A DNA stretch of 64,000 nucleotides from Microbacterium oxydans. Its GTDB lineage: Bacteria > Actinomycetota > Actinomycetes > Actinomycetales > Microbacteriaceae. The notes beneath the pieces were generated by a model. The model saw only the letters and a program-made list of their open reading frames with translations. It was not told the origin of the DNA and searched no databases. The position numbers and the translations under genes are program-made. The stretch is taken from positions 62,001 to 126,000 of the forward strand of contig NZ_JYIW01000020.1 in NCBI RefSeq assembly GCF_000956525.1, given 5' to 3'. Of the stretch, positions 1 through 8,436 are shown piece after piece; position 1 is the first letter of the stretch, and every line of letters starts with the position of its first letter.

Positions 1-1179
1 TCCCCGTATGCGTTGGACGGATGATGATCGTTATTTATCGTCCCACAGGACAGTACCATGGATACTGTCCTGTAGGACGGTAATTTCAGAACGCTGATGC
101 CGGAGGTGCTCATATTGGTCAGCCTTTATCCTGATCCAGATCTGTCATATCTGAACCAGGCAAACACTGGAGTCGCTGAAAAGCCCGTCCGGCCGGGATC
201 GTCAAACTATGTGATCCGGTGCAGCCCCCCTAGAACACTGGGGATGACCTCCGCTGGGAGCCGTCCGTCGCATGAAGACGGAAGCCAGGCAAAGTCCTCG
301 CCGAGTGAGCCTCGCGCCAGAGCGTCTCAAAGTCGGGAACATGACGGAACCATGGATCCTGTTCGAGACAGGCGCGCTGGCCGGCAAGACAGCCCCGAGG
401 TCGTCACTGAGGGTGGTGGTCGCGACTTTCAGATCGCCGTCGACGTCGACGTACGCACAGCGAGATCACTCAGAGGCGAAAGCTGGGCGGACGAAGCTGT
501 GCGACTCGATGAAGCGGATACGGCCAAGCCACGCATCGAGGCGAGCTGAACCGCTCCGAAGTCACGCGTCCGCGCCCGGAACCGTTCCGCGCGTGTAAAC
601 CAGCCGATCCCTGAACCTTGAAGCGCGGGCAACACCGTTCCGGTTCCCCCGACATCACCTGACGCGTTCGGTGCGTTTCGCGTAAAACCGTGTCCCCAGA
701 ATTCACGAGGATGACGCGACCGCCCCCGGGACGCTGTTGTCGCTCGATCCTTCCCGAATTTCCCTTGCCGCCCTCACGGTTTTCCCGGAGCATCCGCACA
801 ACCCCGTAGTCCCGCGGTTCTCCGACCCGTGCGAGCCCCCGATGACGCCCCACCTACCAATCCACACGGCGACCACCAGGCGCCTGCGACGAGGCATCAT
901 GTGTTTCCAACACCGAAGGTACCAAGGTTCGCCGAGGTTCCCCGGAGGGAGGTTTTTGGCTGTGCAGCGAAGGACATCCTCCAGCGGAGCGTACTGACGA
1001 GGGTTGGCGATCTTCCCGAGAGTTCCTTCGGAGGAGGGAGTCGCGACGTGATGGTTGAGGCCTACGTCGATCTCGGCCGCGCAAGGTCTATTGGCGGGCA
1101 CGCTCGGCTTTGCTTCCGTACGGGGACGATGAACGACACCCACAAGGCCCCACCAAGGCCGGCGCAGCGCTGAAGGTCG
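1..1179. other. No convincing gene (left edge of island)
   Basis: I find no reading frame here with recognisable protein character. Both strands hold overlapping frames rich in Arg, Ser and Pro, typical of non-coding high-GC DNA, and none has a good ribosome-binding site. The only clear structure is the palindrome at 47-71. The stretch lies downstream of the minus-strand ABC transporter that ends at 1180. It may be decayed DNA. Confidence 0.5.
47..82. promoter_or_regulatory. Palindrome, possible operator
   Basis: Arms AGGACAGTA (47-55) and TACTGTCCT (63-71) are perfect 9-base inverted repeats around a 7-base spacer. A related half-site AGGACGGTA follows at 74-82. The size and half-site spacing resemble a TetR- or GntR-type operator. 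The controlled gene is not visible and may lie left of the window, so the function is an inference. Confidence 0.35.
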
Positions 1180-3138
1180 TCAGTTGCGCAAATTTTCCGC
1201 CGGCCGAAGACGAGCTGCTCGTATTGACGCCAATCCACCGCCTCCGGCCCCGACGACAAGACCTACCAGTAGCGCCACAGGAAGCAGGACAACATCAAAC
1301 ACAGGCGACCATCTTTGAGTCACGGTCACGACGAGAATTGCTCCCATACCGAGCACGAGGCCACCCGCGCCACCAACGATGCCGACGAGGGCAGACTCAA
1401 CGGTAATGAGCTCCCCAATCTGGCGGTTGCGTGCGCCTAGCGCCTTTCTCATTCCGATCTCGCCTCGGCGTGAGTTGACGGCCAAGAGCGTGGCGTTCAT
1501 CAGAGCCGCTATAGCGACAATCAGCGCGAGCAACGTGAATGCGGTCAACGTAGCTTGCACGCCCTGTTCAACCTGGCCTCGCAGCTGCGTGGCGTCAGTG
1601 GGCGCGACGACGGTCATCCGCTCAGGCTGGTAAGGATTCAGGGTCGCGGGTACTTGCCGGGCAACTTGTTGCGCCGCCCCGGGTGCAGTCACTGTCAGCA
1701 AGGTGACGTCAACTGATCCTTGTGAGGTGACGTTGTCGCGAGGACCGACAACAACCTCGCCGCGGAGGAGAGGGAGACGTGACGATGCCGTGATTAGGCC
1801 CGCCACCATGTAGGTATCCCCGTCGACCAGAATCGTTGGGGCTCCGTCGATGCTGCTGAGCTTCAGGTCCTTCGCCAGAAGATCCCCGACGAAGGCTTCT
1901 CCGGCCGCGAGAGGCCCACTGTGCCACGGCGCCTCATCGATGGACAACCGCGCTGCTCCGGCGATGTCGCCAAACGCGACGTGCGGACGAATCTGGCGAG
2001 CCTCAGCGAACGTAGAGACAGTGCTGACGTTCAGATCGACAACCACAGCGGCCGCATCTACCCCAACCAGATCCTCAACCTTCGCGGGTATCACGTCCAG
2101 TGGGAGCGAGTGCTTGACCGCCGTGGACCACGTCGCCGAAACCTCGCGATTCAGGTGCGCGTCGAAGGTCGCGGAGACCTGAGCGCTGGCAGATGCCGAA
2201 AGTCCCAAGGTAGTAATCGTCAACCCCACCGCGATTGCGACCGCGAGACCTTGCCCAAAAGATTGGACCTTTCGCGACAAAACCGACAGCCATGCGTCTC
2301 GCAGCATGTCCGCAAACCGAATTCGCCTCTTCCCTGGCTCCGCCTTCTCATCGTTGCCCCCTGAGGGCCCCGAGTTCGAAAGTGTCAAACTGGAGTACGA
2401 CGGCGACTCCGCCCGTTTCGTAGGCACAGGCGTGTCGGCGCTACCAGGCTTTCTCTCGTCGGAGACGAGTTCACCGTCTGCGATACGAATGACACGACCC
2501 GCGCGTTCCGCAACCTCAGCAGAATGCGTGACGACAATGACGGTCGCCCCATCGCAATTGATCCGTTCAAGTTCGTCAAGCACACGCGATGCGTTGACTG
2601 AATCGAGGTTACCAGTTGGTTCGTCCGCAAGAATCAGCTTCGCGTCGCCCGCTATCGCTCGAGCAATCGCGATCCGTTGACGTTGCCCTCCGGAAAGCGT
2701 CGACGTGCTCTGAGTCGCAAGTCCGCGAAGACCAACGGAATCTATCGCACGAAGCACCTTGCTAGTTCTCGCGCTTCTCGATACTCCGCGATAGAGCAGG
2801 TTTAGCTCTACGCTATCGCGCGCGGCTCGGCCCTCAAGAAGATGAAAGGATTGAAAAACGAACCCGATGGTTCGGGCACGAACGCCCGCCGCCCTGGCCC
2901 CATCCCCGGCGCGCGTCTCATGTCCTTCGAGGAGATAGACGCCTTCTGTTGCGTCGTCGAGTAGGCCGAGAATGTTCATCAGCGTCGTCTTACCACCGCC
3001 GGACGGCCCCACTACGGCGACAAACTCTCCCTGACCGATCTCAAGATCGATCCCTCGAAGAGCTTCGACGTCCGGTCGCCCCGCCGACGAGTATGTCCGC
3101 CGAACACCTCTCAGCTGAATAAGAGCCACATCAACCAA
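1180..3138 (-). CDS. MacB-like ABC transporter, ATPase fused to permease
   Basis: One polypeptide with an N-terminal ABC ATPase and a C-terminal FtsX/MacB permease. Walker A is GPSGGGKTT (residues 44-52), the signature is LSGGQRQR (148-155) and Walker B is LILADEPTGNLD (168-179), followed by an H-loop VVTHS. After a polar linker comes one membrane helix (about 290-315), an extracytoplasmic MacB-type domain, then a three-helix FtsX domain with RRGEIGMRKALGAR (about 560-575). MacB-family proteins act as mechanotransmission pumps that move peptides, lipids or antibiotics outside the membrane. The adaptor gene upstream overlaps or abuts it, so the two form a pump. The start is either TTG at 3138 or GTG at 3129; the latter gives the more family-like N-terminus MALIQLRGVRRTY. 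Confidence 0.9.
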   Translation of the reverse strand: MVDVALIQLRGVRRTYSSAGRPDVEALRGIDLEIGQGEFVAVVGPSGGGKTTLMNILGLLDDATEGVYLLEGHETRAGDGARAAGVRARTIGFVFQSFHLLEGRAARDSVELNLLYRGVSRSARTSKVLRAIDSVGLRGLATQSTSTLSGGQRQRIAIARAIAGDAKLILADEPTGNLDSVNASRVLDELERINCDGATVIVVTHSAEVAERAGRVIRIADGELVSDERKPGSADTPVPTKRAESPSYSSLTLSNSGPSGGNDEKAEPGKRRIRFADMLRDAWLSVLSRKVQSFGQGLAVAIAVGLTITTLGLSASASAQVSATFDAHLNREVSATWSTAVKHSLPLDVIPAKVEDLVGVDAAAVVVDLNVSTVSTFAEARQIRPHVAFGDIAGAARLSIDEAPWHSGPLAAGEAFVGDLLAKDLKLSSIDGAPTILVDGDTYMVAGLITASSRLPLLRGEVVVGPRDNVTSQGSVDVTLLTVTAPGAAQQVARQVPATLNPYQPERMTVVAPTDATQLRGQVEQGVQATLTAFTLLALIVAIAALMNATLLAVNSRRGEIGMRKALGARNRQIGELITVESALVGIVGGAGGLVLGMGAILVVTVTQRWSPVFDVVLLPVALLVGLVVGAGGGGLASIRAARLRPAENLRN

Positions 3139-4336
3139 CGCGAACCCGGTCGCCGGCTTTGAGAGCGCCCGCCTCGTTAGGTTCGACGGCGACCTCTCCC
3201 TGCAGCGTTCCTATCACCGTGACGGGCACTTCGAGGAAGGTACCGTCGTCCTGCTGTTTGGTGAGAACATTCTTGTCCGGTCCTCGATCTGAAACCGCAA
3301 GAACGGGGACTATCAGAGCGTCCTCGGCGACGACCGAAGTGGTCACAGTGATGCGTGCACGTCCGTTCGAAGCGGGCAGAGCAGCCTGTGGAATGACGGT
3401 GAAAGTGACTTCATCCGCCTCGGAGAGCTGCGCATCATCCGTCTCGGCCTCGTTTGTAGCCGGCGCCTCACCGGTCGGGAGTATGTCGCCTAAGATCCCG
3501 CTCACAGTCTCACCGTTTACCGATATCTCTGCCGCGTCTCCCGCGGCTATATCGCTGAGATCTGTGACCGGAACCGTCACGGTGACCACGAGATCAGATG
3601 AGCCCAGAACAAAATCGGGCTGGCCCTCCACTGCTAGGTGCTGTCCGACGCGAAGGCCCCGGATCACATCGGCCGAGCTCGTCGGGATTGCCACGACTTC
3701 TGAGATCGGAACATATGCTTCGGGCGGGGTAGCCGTCTCCGTTTCGTCGCCGACACTATCATCATTAATTTCGGAAGGGTTGCGAGTAGCAATTTCGTAG
3801 CCGTTATCCTCGTACCATTGCTTCACTGCTCGAACGGTCTCGTTACCAAATCGCCCGTCCACCGCTACCGAGTATCCACGCCCAGCGAGGGCGGCCTGGA
3901 GCGCTTTGACATCCGGGCCGCGGTCGCCGAGTCCCATTTCTCGATAGAACGAAAAAGCAGACTGAACCCCGAAAAGCGGTCGCCCGTTGACTTCGGACAG
4001 CATCTGTCCTGACGATGCTGTCGATCCAGTCTCCAGCGGGTGTCCGGTCACCACCGCAAACGATGCATCCGCAATCGGCGGCACCGTTATTGGAGACTGG
4101 GTCGAGGGACCCACGTCACCGGTGAAGCTCGCCTCCCCGGTCAGCGTGCCCTGAATTACGTCAGCGAAAATGGGCGCCGCGTCTGGGGCTTTGGCATCAG
4201 CCTCTTGCTGAGCCGTCGACTGAAACTGCGCAGCAAACCAGAAACCAGTGGCGATTGATACGACGACCGCAAAAGCCGTGAGTGCGATGATCCAACGTGA
4301 TCGTCGACTGCCCCGTGGTATCTTATTTTCGGTCAT
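3131..4336 (-). CDS. Membrane-fusion adaptor with peptidoglycan-binding domain
   Basis: A 401-residue protein with a cytoplasmic N-terminus, one membrane helix (14-36) and an extracytoplasmic remainder. Residues about 134-180 form a PG_binding_1 domain (LGDRGPDVKALQAALAGRG, then VDGRFGNETVRAVKQW). The C-terminal half is beta-rich and resembles HlyD/RND adaptors. Such adaptors pair with MacB-like transporters in Gram-positive bacteria, presumably linking the pump to the wall. The stop overlaps the transporter start region, which indicates translational coupling. The cargo cannot be read from this gene; the secreted protein and lipoprotein upstream are the natural candidates. Confidence 0.85.
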   Translation of the reverse strand: MTENKIPRGSRRSRWIIALTAFAVVVSIATGFWFAAQFQSTAQQEADAKAPDAAPIFADVIQGTLTGEASFTGDVGPSTQSPITVPPIADASFAVVTGHPLETGSTASSGQMLSEVNGRPLFGVQSAFSFYREMGLGDRGPDVKALQAALAGRGYSVAVDGRFGNETVRAVKQWYEDNGYEIATRNPSEINDDSVGDETETATPPEAYVPISEVVAIPTSSADVIRGLRVGQHLAVEGQPDFVLGSSDLVVTVTVPVTDLSDIAAGDAAEISVNGETVSGILGDILPTGEAPATNEAETDDAQLSEADEVTFTVIPQAALPASNGRARITVTTSVVAEDALIVPVLAVSDRGPDKNVLTKQQDDGTFLEVPVTVIGTLQGEVAVEPNEAGALKAGDRVRVG

Positions 4337-4403
4337 AAAGCTCTCATCATCGCGCGGGTCGCTAAGAAACTGCCCAATTATTTTTTGCTTCTAGAGAACT
4401 TCT

Positions 4404-5306
4404 CTAGGGTGCGGCCGGGGCATTTGCGGCCACGATAGTTAAAAGATACTCTTTTCTCTCTGCTGCTTCAGATCGGATCCGCTCGAGGTTGTCTCGGTTC
4501 TCTTCGACAAGCTTCTCCTGCTCCGCCCAGGACTTCTCGTAGGTAATCTCACTCAGACCGCTGGAGTCGCGACATTCAGCGTCCGCAACGGCGACTGCTA
4601 ATTCTTCGGCTGATGCGCTTTCATCGTCGAGACCCCACTTCCGCTGCGCATCGGCAGGCGGCATTTCCGTCCGAGGGTCCTGGGGCAATGTGAAGTCCAC
4701 TTTGGGCTCCAGGCACGTCCTCCACTTATCAGTCGCTTCGATAACAGCGTCATCCTGCTGCACGACCTGTTCCGCCTGTAGCGCGAGCCCTGCGAGATAG
4801 TTGACTCCGTCGACACTGGTCAAGAAATCTTCGTCTTCTTCTCGAACCTCGTCTGTACAGGAGAGAAAGGCTTCGTCTAGTTCAGCATCAGGAAAGTATG
4901 AGTCGGTGACGTCTACGAATTCACCCCAAAGCTGAGTGCTCGTTGGATTGGCAGGGGGCGCAAAGTGGTATCCCCACTTCTTCGCAAGTTCCACCGTGAA
5001 AAGTCGAAAACCGATTGCGTTGAAATCTTCAGCCTGTTCGTAGTTCGTGTCTTGCCAAGGCACGGGCCATTGGTAGCCCTGCGCTTCAAGACAGTTCGCG
5101 ATGAGCAACTGCTCCGCGTAGTTGTCGAGCTCAGGCGAGTAGACATAGAACTCATCAAGCGGCATGGTCCAGGTTGCCTGATTTTTGACCGACTCCGAGT
5201 CCTCGCCGTCGAGGCTGGCGCAACCGACCAACCCGACTGCCAGAACCACCGCGAGCGCGGCCGTTCCGAAGAAACGGCCGCGCTCGTTGGACCTCATCAG
5301 CGACAT
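4404..5306 (-). CDS. Lipoprotein of unknown function
   Basis: Residues 1-29 form a lipoprotein signal: positive N-terminus, hydrophobic core and lipobox LVGC with Cys29 as the lipidation site. The mature part is acidic and mostly helical, with four further cysteines (in ANCLEAQGY, LSCTDEV, WRTCLEP and DAECRDS) that could form two disulfides. I recognise no family. It sits between the secreted I36-like gene and the adaptor/ABC genes, so an accessory or immunity role in the same system is plausible. The first ATG (5306) overlaps the upstream stop; a second ATG at 5297 overlaps that stop as TGATG and may be the real start. Confidence 0.8.
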   Translation of the reverse strand: MSLMRSNERGRFFGTAALAVVLAVGLVGCASLDGEDSESVKNQATWTMPLDEFYVYSPELDNYAEQLLIANCLEAQGYQWPVPWQDTNYEQAEDFNAIGFRLFTVELAKKWGYHFAPPANPTSTQLWGEFVDVTDSYFPDAELDEAFLSCTDEVREEDEDFLTSVDGVNYLAGLALQAEQVVQQDDAVIEATDKWRTCLEPKVDFTLPQDPRTEMPPADAQRKWGLDDESASAEELAVAVADAECRDSSGLSEITYEKSWAEQEKLVEENRDNLERIRSEAAERKEYLLTIVAANAPAAP

Positions 5307-5749
5307 AGAGCCGTACCCGTGCTCCCGAGAGTGGACGAGTAGTACCCAGAGTCCGCCATGTCGTTGAAGCTACGCGTACCGAGGTTCGGGGTTCCGGTTC
5401 CCTTGACGAAGGAGATCCGGCTGCCGGTCTGGTTGACGCCTGAGTAGAGATACGAAACCTGCGTGCGCCCGTTGTTGAAAGCAGACGAGGCCACGTTCTT
5501 GTAGGACCTCAAACCGATGTACATATCATCGACGCAGTTCTGGAATTTGTGCGTGTCGGGACCTTGGAAATAATCATTTCCGTAGTCGTACCCCGAGTAG
5601 CTGCAGTGCAACCCAAGACCGCAATCGCTGGGTGCTGCCGCCGCCGGCCCCGCAAGCCCGAAAATCCCAGCACCCGAAAGCGCCAGTGCAAGAAATACTC
5701 CCGCAATCTTCTTCCGCAAAGTTCCGTTACTAGCAAATTTGGTTGACAT
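5297..5749 (-). CDS. Secreted peptidase-inhibitor I36-like protein
   Basis: A 150-residue exported protein. The signal peptide has KK at 13-14, a hydrophobic core and a Gly/Pro/Ala-rich end, with cleavage near residue 39. The mature part begins APSDCGLGLHCSYSGYDYG and carries NNGRTQVSYLYSGVNQTG and a late SFNDMADSGYYSS. These match the spacing of the I36/beta-gamma-crystallin-like secreted proteins common in actinobacteria, which have paired cysteines and a nonpolar beta fold. It is the first gene of the four-gene minus-strand operon, upstream of a lipoprotein, an adaptor and an ABC pump. Family I36 includes protease inhibitors; a bacteriocin-like or signalling role cannot be excluded. An AT-rich stretch just upstream (5765-5785) is the likely promoter. 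Confidence 0.8.
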   Translation of the reverse strand: MSTKFASNGTLRKKIAGVFLALALSGAGIFGLAGPAAAAPSDCGLGLHCSYSGYDYGNDYFQGPDTHKFQNCVDDMYIGLRSYKNVASSAFNNGRTQVSYLYSGVNQTGSRISFVKGTGTPNLGTRSFNDMADSGYYSSTLGSTGTALCR

Positions 5750-6684
5750 ACTTCGACCCCCCCGAAGGATTAATTTAATAGTTGTGTCGCCGTTGAGAGT
5801 GAACCGCAGTTTCTATCCAAATTCTGACAGGTGCTCTCCGACCTCGGCTTCGCGATAACCATATCGGACATCTCAACCCGTCAGCTGTCCCCCATTCGGG
5901 AGACAGCTGATTTCCTGCGGACCGTTTGGCGGAACGATGATGTCGCGCCGCTCAATCTCGTCGCAGATCCTGTAGTTAGCTGCTGAAACCCGACGTCGGC
6001 CTTGTCGACCGAGAGAAGCTTGTGCGCCAGTTGCCGGTGCCACACTCGACTGCGGTGCTCCGTCAGCTATCCGTCGATGAGTTGACTTCGCCTACCTTCA
6101 ACCGTCGCGCCTCGCCACATTCTCTGGCCCTCGTGCAGGGATCAGCATGTGTCGGCACTGATAACACCTTCGAAGCGCAGCATCGCGAGCCTCGCCCGGA
6201 CGCTATTTCACCTCGACATGCGCTGCTAACTCACGGCAGCCCACGCGGCCGGAGCTGGCGCCGGTGGGCTCCCTCGACGGATCACCGACGGAGCAGTCTT
6301 TCCGCAAAAGTGCAGAGTCTGAGACAGGCTCGTGCGGCAGTGCGCCCAGGCTCAATTCAGAGGCGTCCCGCATTCTCCGTCGGACCGCGGCGCAGGACGG
6401 AACATCGGATCCCCAGGGTTGAAGAGTCCGCGCAGCCTGCAGTGACCTGAACTCTTCGGGCCGATAACAGCCGGCCGTGTGTTTCGGTTGGCGGCGTGAT
6501 GAGGGATCTCATCGTCGTCACAACGGCCAAGCAACGCCCTTTCACCGTCGGGTTGTCCACCGAATGGACTGCAGACGCCGTCAACGTCCGTCACTACCGC
6601 GGAGCAACGCGACATCATCGAGCCTCCACTACGACCAGGGGGTAGAGGTCTCGAACTGTCCACGAAGATGATCGGAGATCTGAA
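5750..6684. other. Long gap without a supported gene
   Basis: About 930 bases with no frame showing protein character. The longest frames are Arg/Ser/Pro-rich and lack ribosome-binding sites. The first ~40 bases are AT-rich and probably hold the promoter of the minus-strand operon. A hairpin lies at 5881-5910. The rest may be relic sequence, in keeping with the broken genes directly to its right. Confidence 0.5.
5881..5910. terminator. Hairpin, terminator-like
   Basis: TCAGCTGTC (5881-5889) pairs perfectly with GACAGCTGA (5902-5910), with an extra CCC/GGG pairing after a mismatch. A short T-run follows. No gene ends immediately before it, so it may be the terminator of a deleted plus-strand gene or an operator upstream of the minus-strand operon. 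Confidence 0.35.
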
Positions 6685-6885
6685 TTGAAGAAACTCACAA
6701 GGGCTCTCGCCTGGGTCACGCTAGCTGCGGCACTCATCGGGGGTTGTGTAGTGCCCGCATCAGCAGCCGGCGGCGTGGCGGTGCGTACTGCACTCACCGC
6801 CGGATGCACTTCGCTGCCCCAAACGACCACCGAGTTCGACGGTGAACCAGGCACCATCTTCTACAAGCGCCTGCAATGTCTGGCC
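6685..6885 (+). pseudogene. 5' fragment of a secreted-protein gene
   Basis: A TTG start at 6685 has a GGAG site seven bases upstream. The product opens with a clear signal peptide: KK, a hydrophobic core and the end VPASAAGG near residue 28. About 35 residues of plausible mature protein follow, to roughly 6885. Beyond that the frame stays open but becomes the antisense of a minus-strand gene remnant and reads as Arg/Pro-rich noise. I take this as the cut-off start of an exported protein joined to unrelated DNA. Alternatively it is a small secreted peptide with an unusual tail. Confidence 0.5.
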
Positions 6886-7141
6886 AGTATTCCTGGCGCG
6901 TACTGCACGTTGTGCATCGGCCTGGATCGGCGGCGGGGTCTTCTTGTCGTCCTGCGCCCGCTCGTGAAGAACGTTGGTGAGGGCTCGGTATGCCGCGGAG
7001 ACCAGTGCGACGTCATGGTTCCCCTGCACACATATCTCCTCGGCCAGCTCGAACAACATCCGCCGGACAATCGTCAGGGATGCCCACCGCCTCGACGGTC
7101 TTCCAGGTCGCCGCCACCATCTTCGCCTGCTCGTCCGCCAT
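6860..7141 (-). pseudogene. Frameshifted remnant of a small helical protein gene
   Basis: Two adjacent minus-strand frames together make one sensible protein. The first runs from ATG at 7141 (MADEQAKMVAATWKTVEAVG). The second continues from about 7085 (LTIVRRMLFELAEEICVQG, then HDVALVSAAYRALTNVL). The switch needs a one-base shift near 7075-7090. The combined sequence is amphipathic and helical, while the alternative frames are Arg/Pro-rich. The 3' end fades into the neighbouring signal-peptide gene, so the C-terminus is probably missing. The family is not recognised. Confidence 0.5.
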
Positions 7142-7182
7142 GGCCACATACCGGCAGGCCGGCAATCTGACATCATCGGTCC

Positions 7183-8400
7183 ATGGGAATCTGGTTGCCG
7201 ACGACTGAGGCCGAGATCGAGGCCGTGACATCCGCCGGCACCGTACCTGAGGGCCACTTCGTGGACTTCAAGCGGGAGCTCGGTTCAACACCCGGATCAC
7301 GCAAGGAAACCGCGCAGGACATCGCCTCCTTCGCTCTCGACGGCGGAGTTCTCATCGTCGGGGTCGACGAACCCGAATCGGGCACCTACACGCTGTCACC
7401 TCAGCCACTCTCCGATCTGTCAGAGCGCGCCGAGCAGATCGCGGCAAACCGGCCGGACCCCGGACTGTATGTGCGGACGACCGTCATCCCGTCACGCGAT
7501 GACCCCGGCGCTGGCTACCTCGTCATCGAAGTTCCCCCTAGTCCGGCAGCACCACACATGGTCGACGGACGCTACTGGGGTCGAGCAGAGAGAACCAAGC
7601 GTCAGCTGAATGACGCGGAGGTCGCACGCCTGCACGCGGCGAGAACCAGGAGCGACCGCCGAGTAGTTGACGCCCTCAGCGAGGAACTTCGACGCGACCC
7701 TCAGCCTCTCCCAGCGAGCCGAATGCACTTCGTCGCCGAACCGCTCGTTGCAGACGACGGCCTAGCTCGTATGTTCGTCCGAGGCGCACCGACGGCTGTT
7801 CGTGAGCTCGTTCACGAACAGGAGGATCGCGTGCCAGGTTCTGTACGCGACCACTCCCCCACTCCTTGGGAGCTGACTGCATCTGTGCGACGGGCGAAGG
7901 GTGTTGCGCTCACGAGCCTTGCCGAAGGCAGGAAGACACCAACAGAGGGCTTTCTCGCGGAGGTGGCCGCGGACATCGAAGTGCAGACCACCGGCGCTAT
8001 TCGGGGAGTGATGTCGCGACTCACTTATCTGGAGGAACATCCCCGGGTTCCGGAGGGCACGAAGCGCGTCTTCGAGTCTCTCCCCATCGCGTGGTCTCAC
8101 CGACTGGTCGCCTGGGCTGGAGCGCTGGGCGAACAGCTCGAGTACCGGGGCCCATGGGGTTTCGGCGTTCACCTCTACGGACTCGAGGGCGCAAGTGCGG
8201 GACCGCAGGACGAACGCGGCATGCATATTCTCTCGTCCCGCTCGCTGCCGGTGTACGAGGCCGCCACCTTCCAAGCAGCGACGGCGGCGAGCTTCCAAGA
8301 GATCCGCGACGAACCTCTCAAAGTAGTCGACCGCCTCATCGGCGACTTCATTCACTCACTCGGCGTCTCCAACCGCTACCCCGACTGCTTCCCTCGCTAG
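7183..8400 (+). CDS. AlbA_2 (Schlafen-type) domain protein
   Basis: A 405-residue protein whose first ~150 residues match the AlbA_2/Schlafen core: GHFVDFKRELGS (residues 24-35), KETAQDIASFALDGGVLIVGVDE (about 41-63), then YLVIEVPPSPAAPHMVDGRYWGR. AlbA_2 domains bind or cleave nucleic acid and are often found in defence or regulatory proteins. The remaining 250 residues are helical and not recognised. The start follows the decayed stretch and has no strong ribosome-binding site. The next gene begins within 40 bases, so the two are probably cotranscribed. Confidence 0.8.
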   Translation: MGIWLPTTEAEIEAVTSAGTVPEGHFVDFKRELGSTPGSRKETAQDIASFALDGGVLIVGVDEPESGTYTLSPQPLSDLSERAEQIAANRPDPGLYVRTTVIPSRDDPGAGYLVIEVPPSPAAPHMVDGRYWGRAERTKRQLNDAEVARLHAARTRSDRRVVDALSEELRRDPQPLPASRMHFVAEPLVADDGLARMFVRGAPTAVRELVHEQEDRVPGSVRDHSPTPWELTASVRRAKGVALTSLAEGRKTPTEGFLAEVAADIEVQTTGAIRGVMSRLTYLEEHPRVPEGTKRVFESLPIAWSHRLVAWAGALGEQLEYRGPWGFGVHLYGLEGASAGPQDERGMHILSSRSLPVYEAATFQAATAASFQEIRDEPLKVVDRLIGDFIHSLGVSNRYPDCFPR

Positions 8401-8436
8401 TAGTTGGCCAGGATCAGCAAGGAGACCCGTCAACTC

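Noticed and set aside
97..1173. Several overlapping frames on both strands at the left edge
   Set aside because: Arg/Ser/Pro-rich, no ribosome-binding sites, no conserved motif; typical of chance frames in GC-rich DNA.
6022..6450. A 142-residue plus-strand frame
   Set aside because: No ribosome-binding site and the composition is that of non-coding GC-rich DNA.
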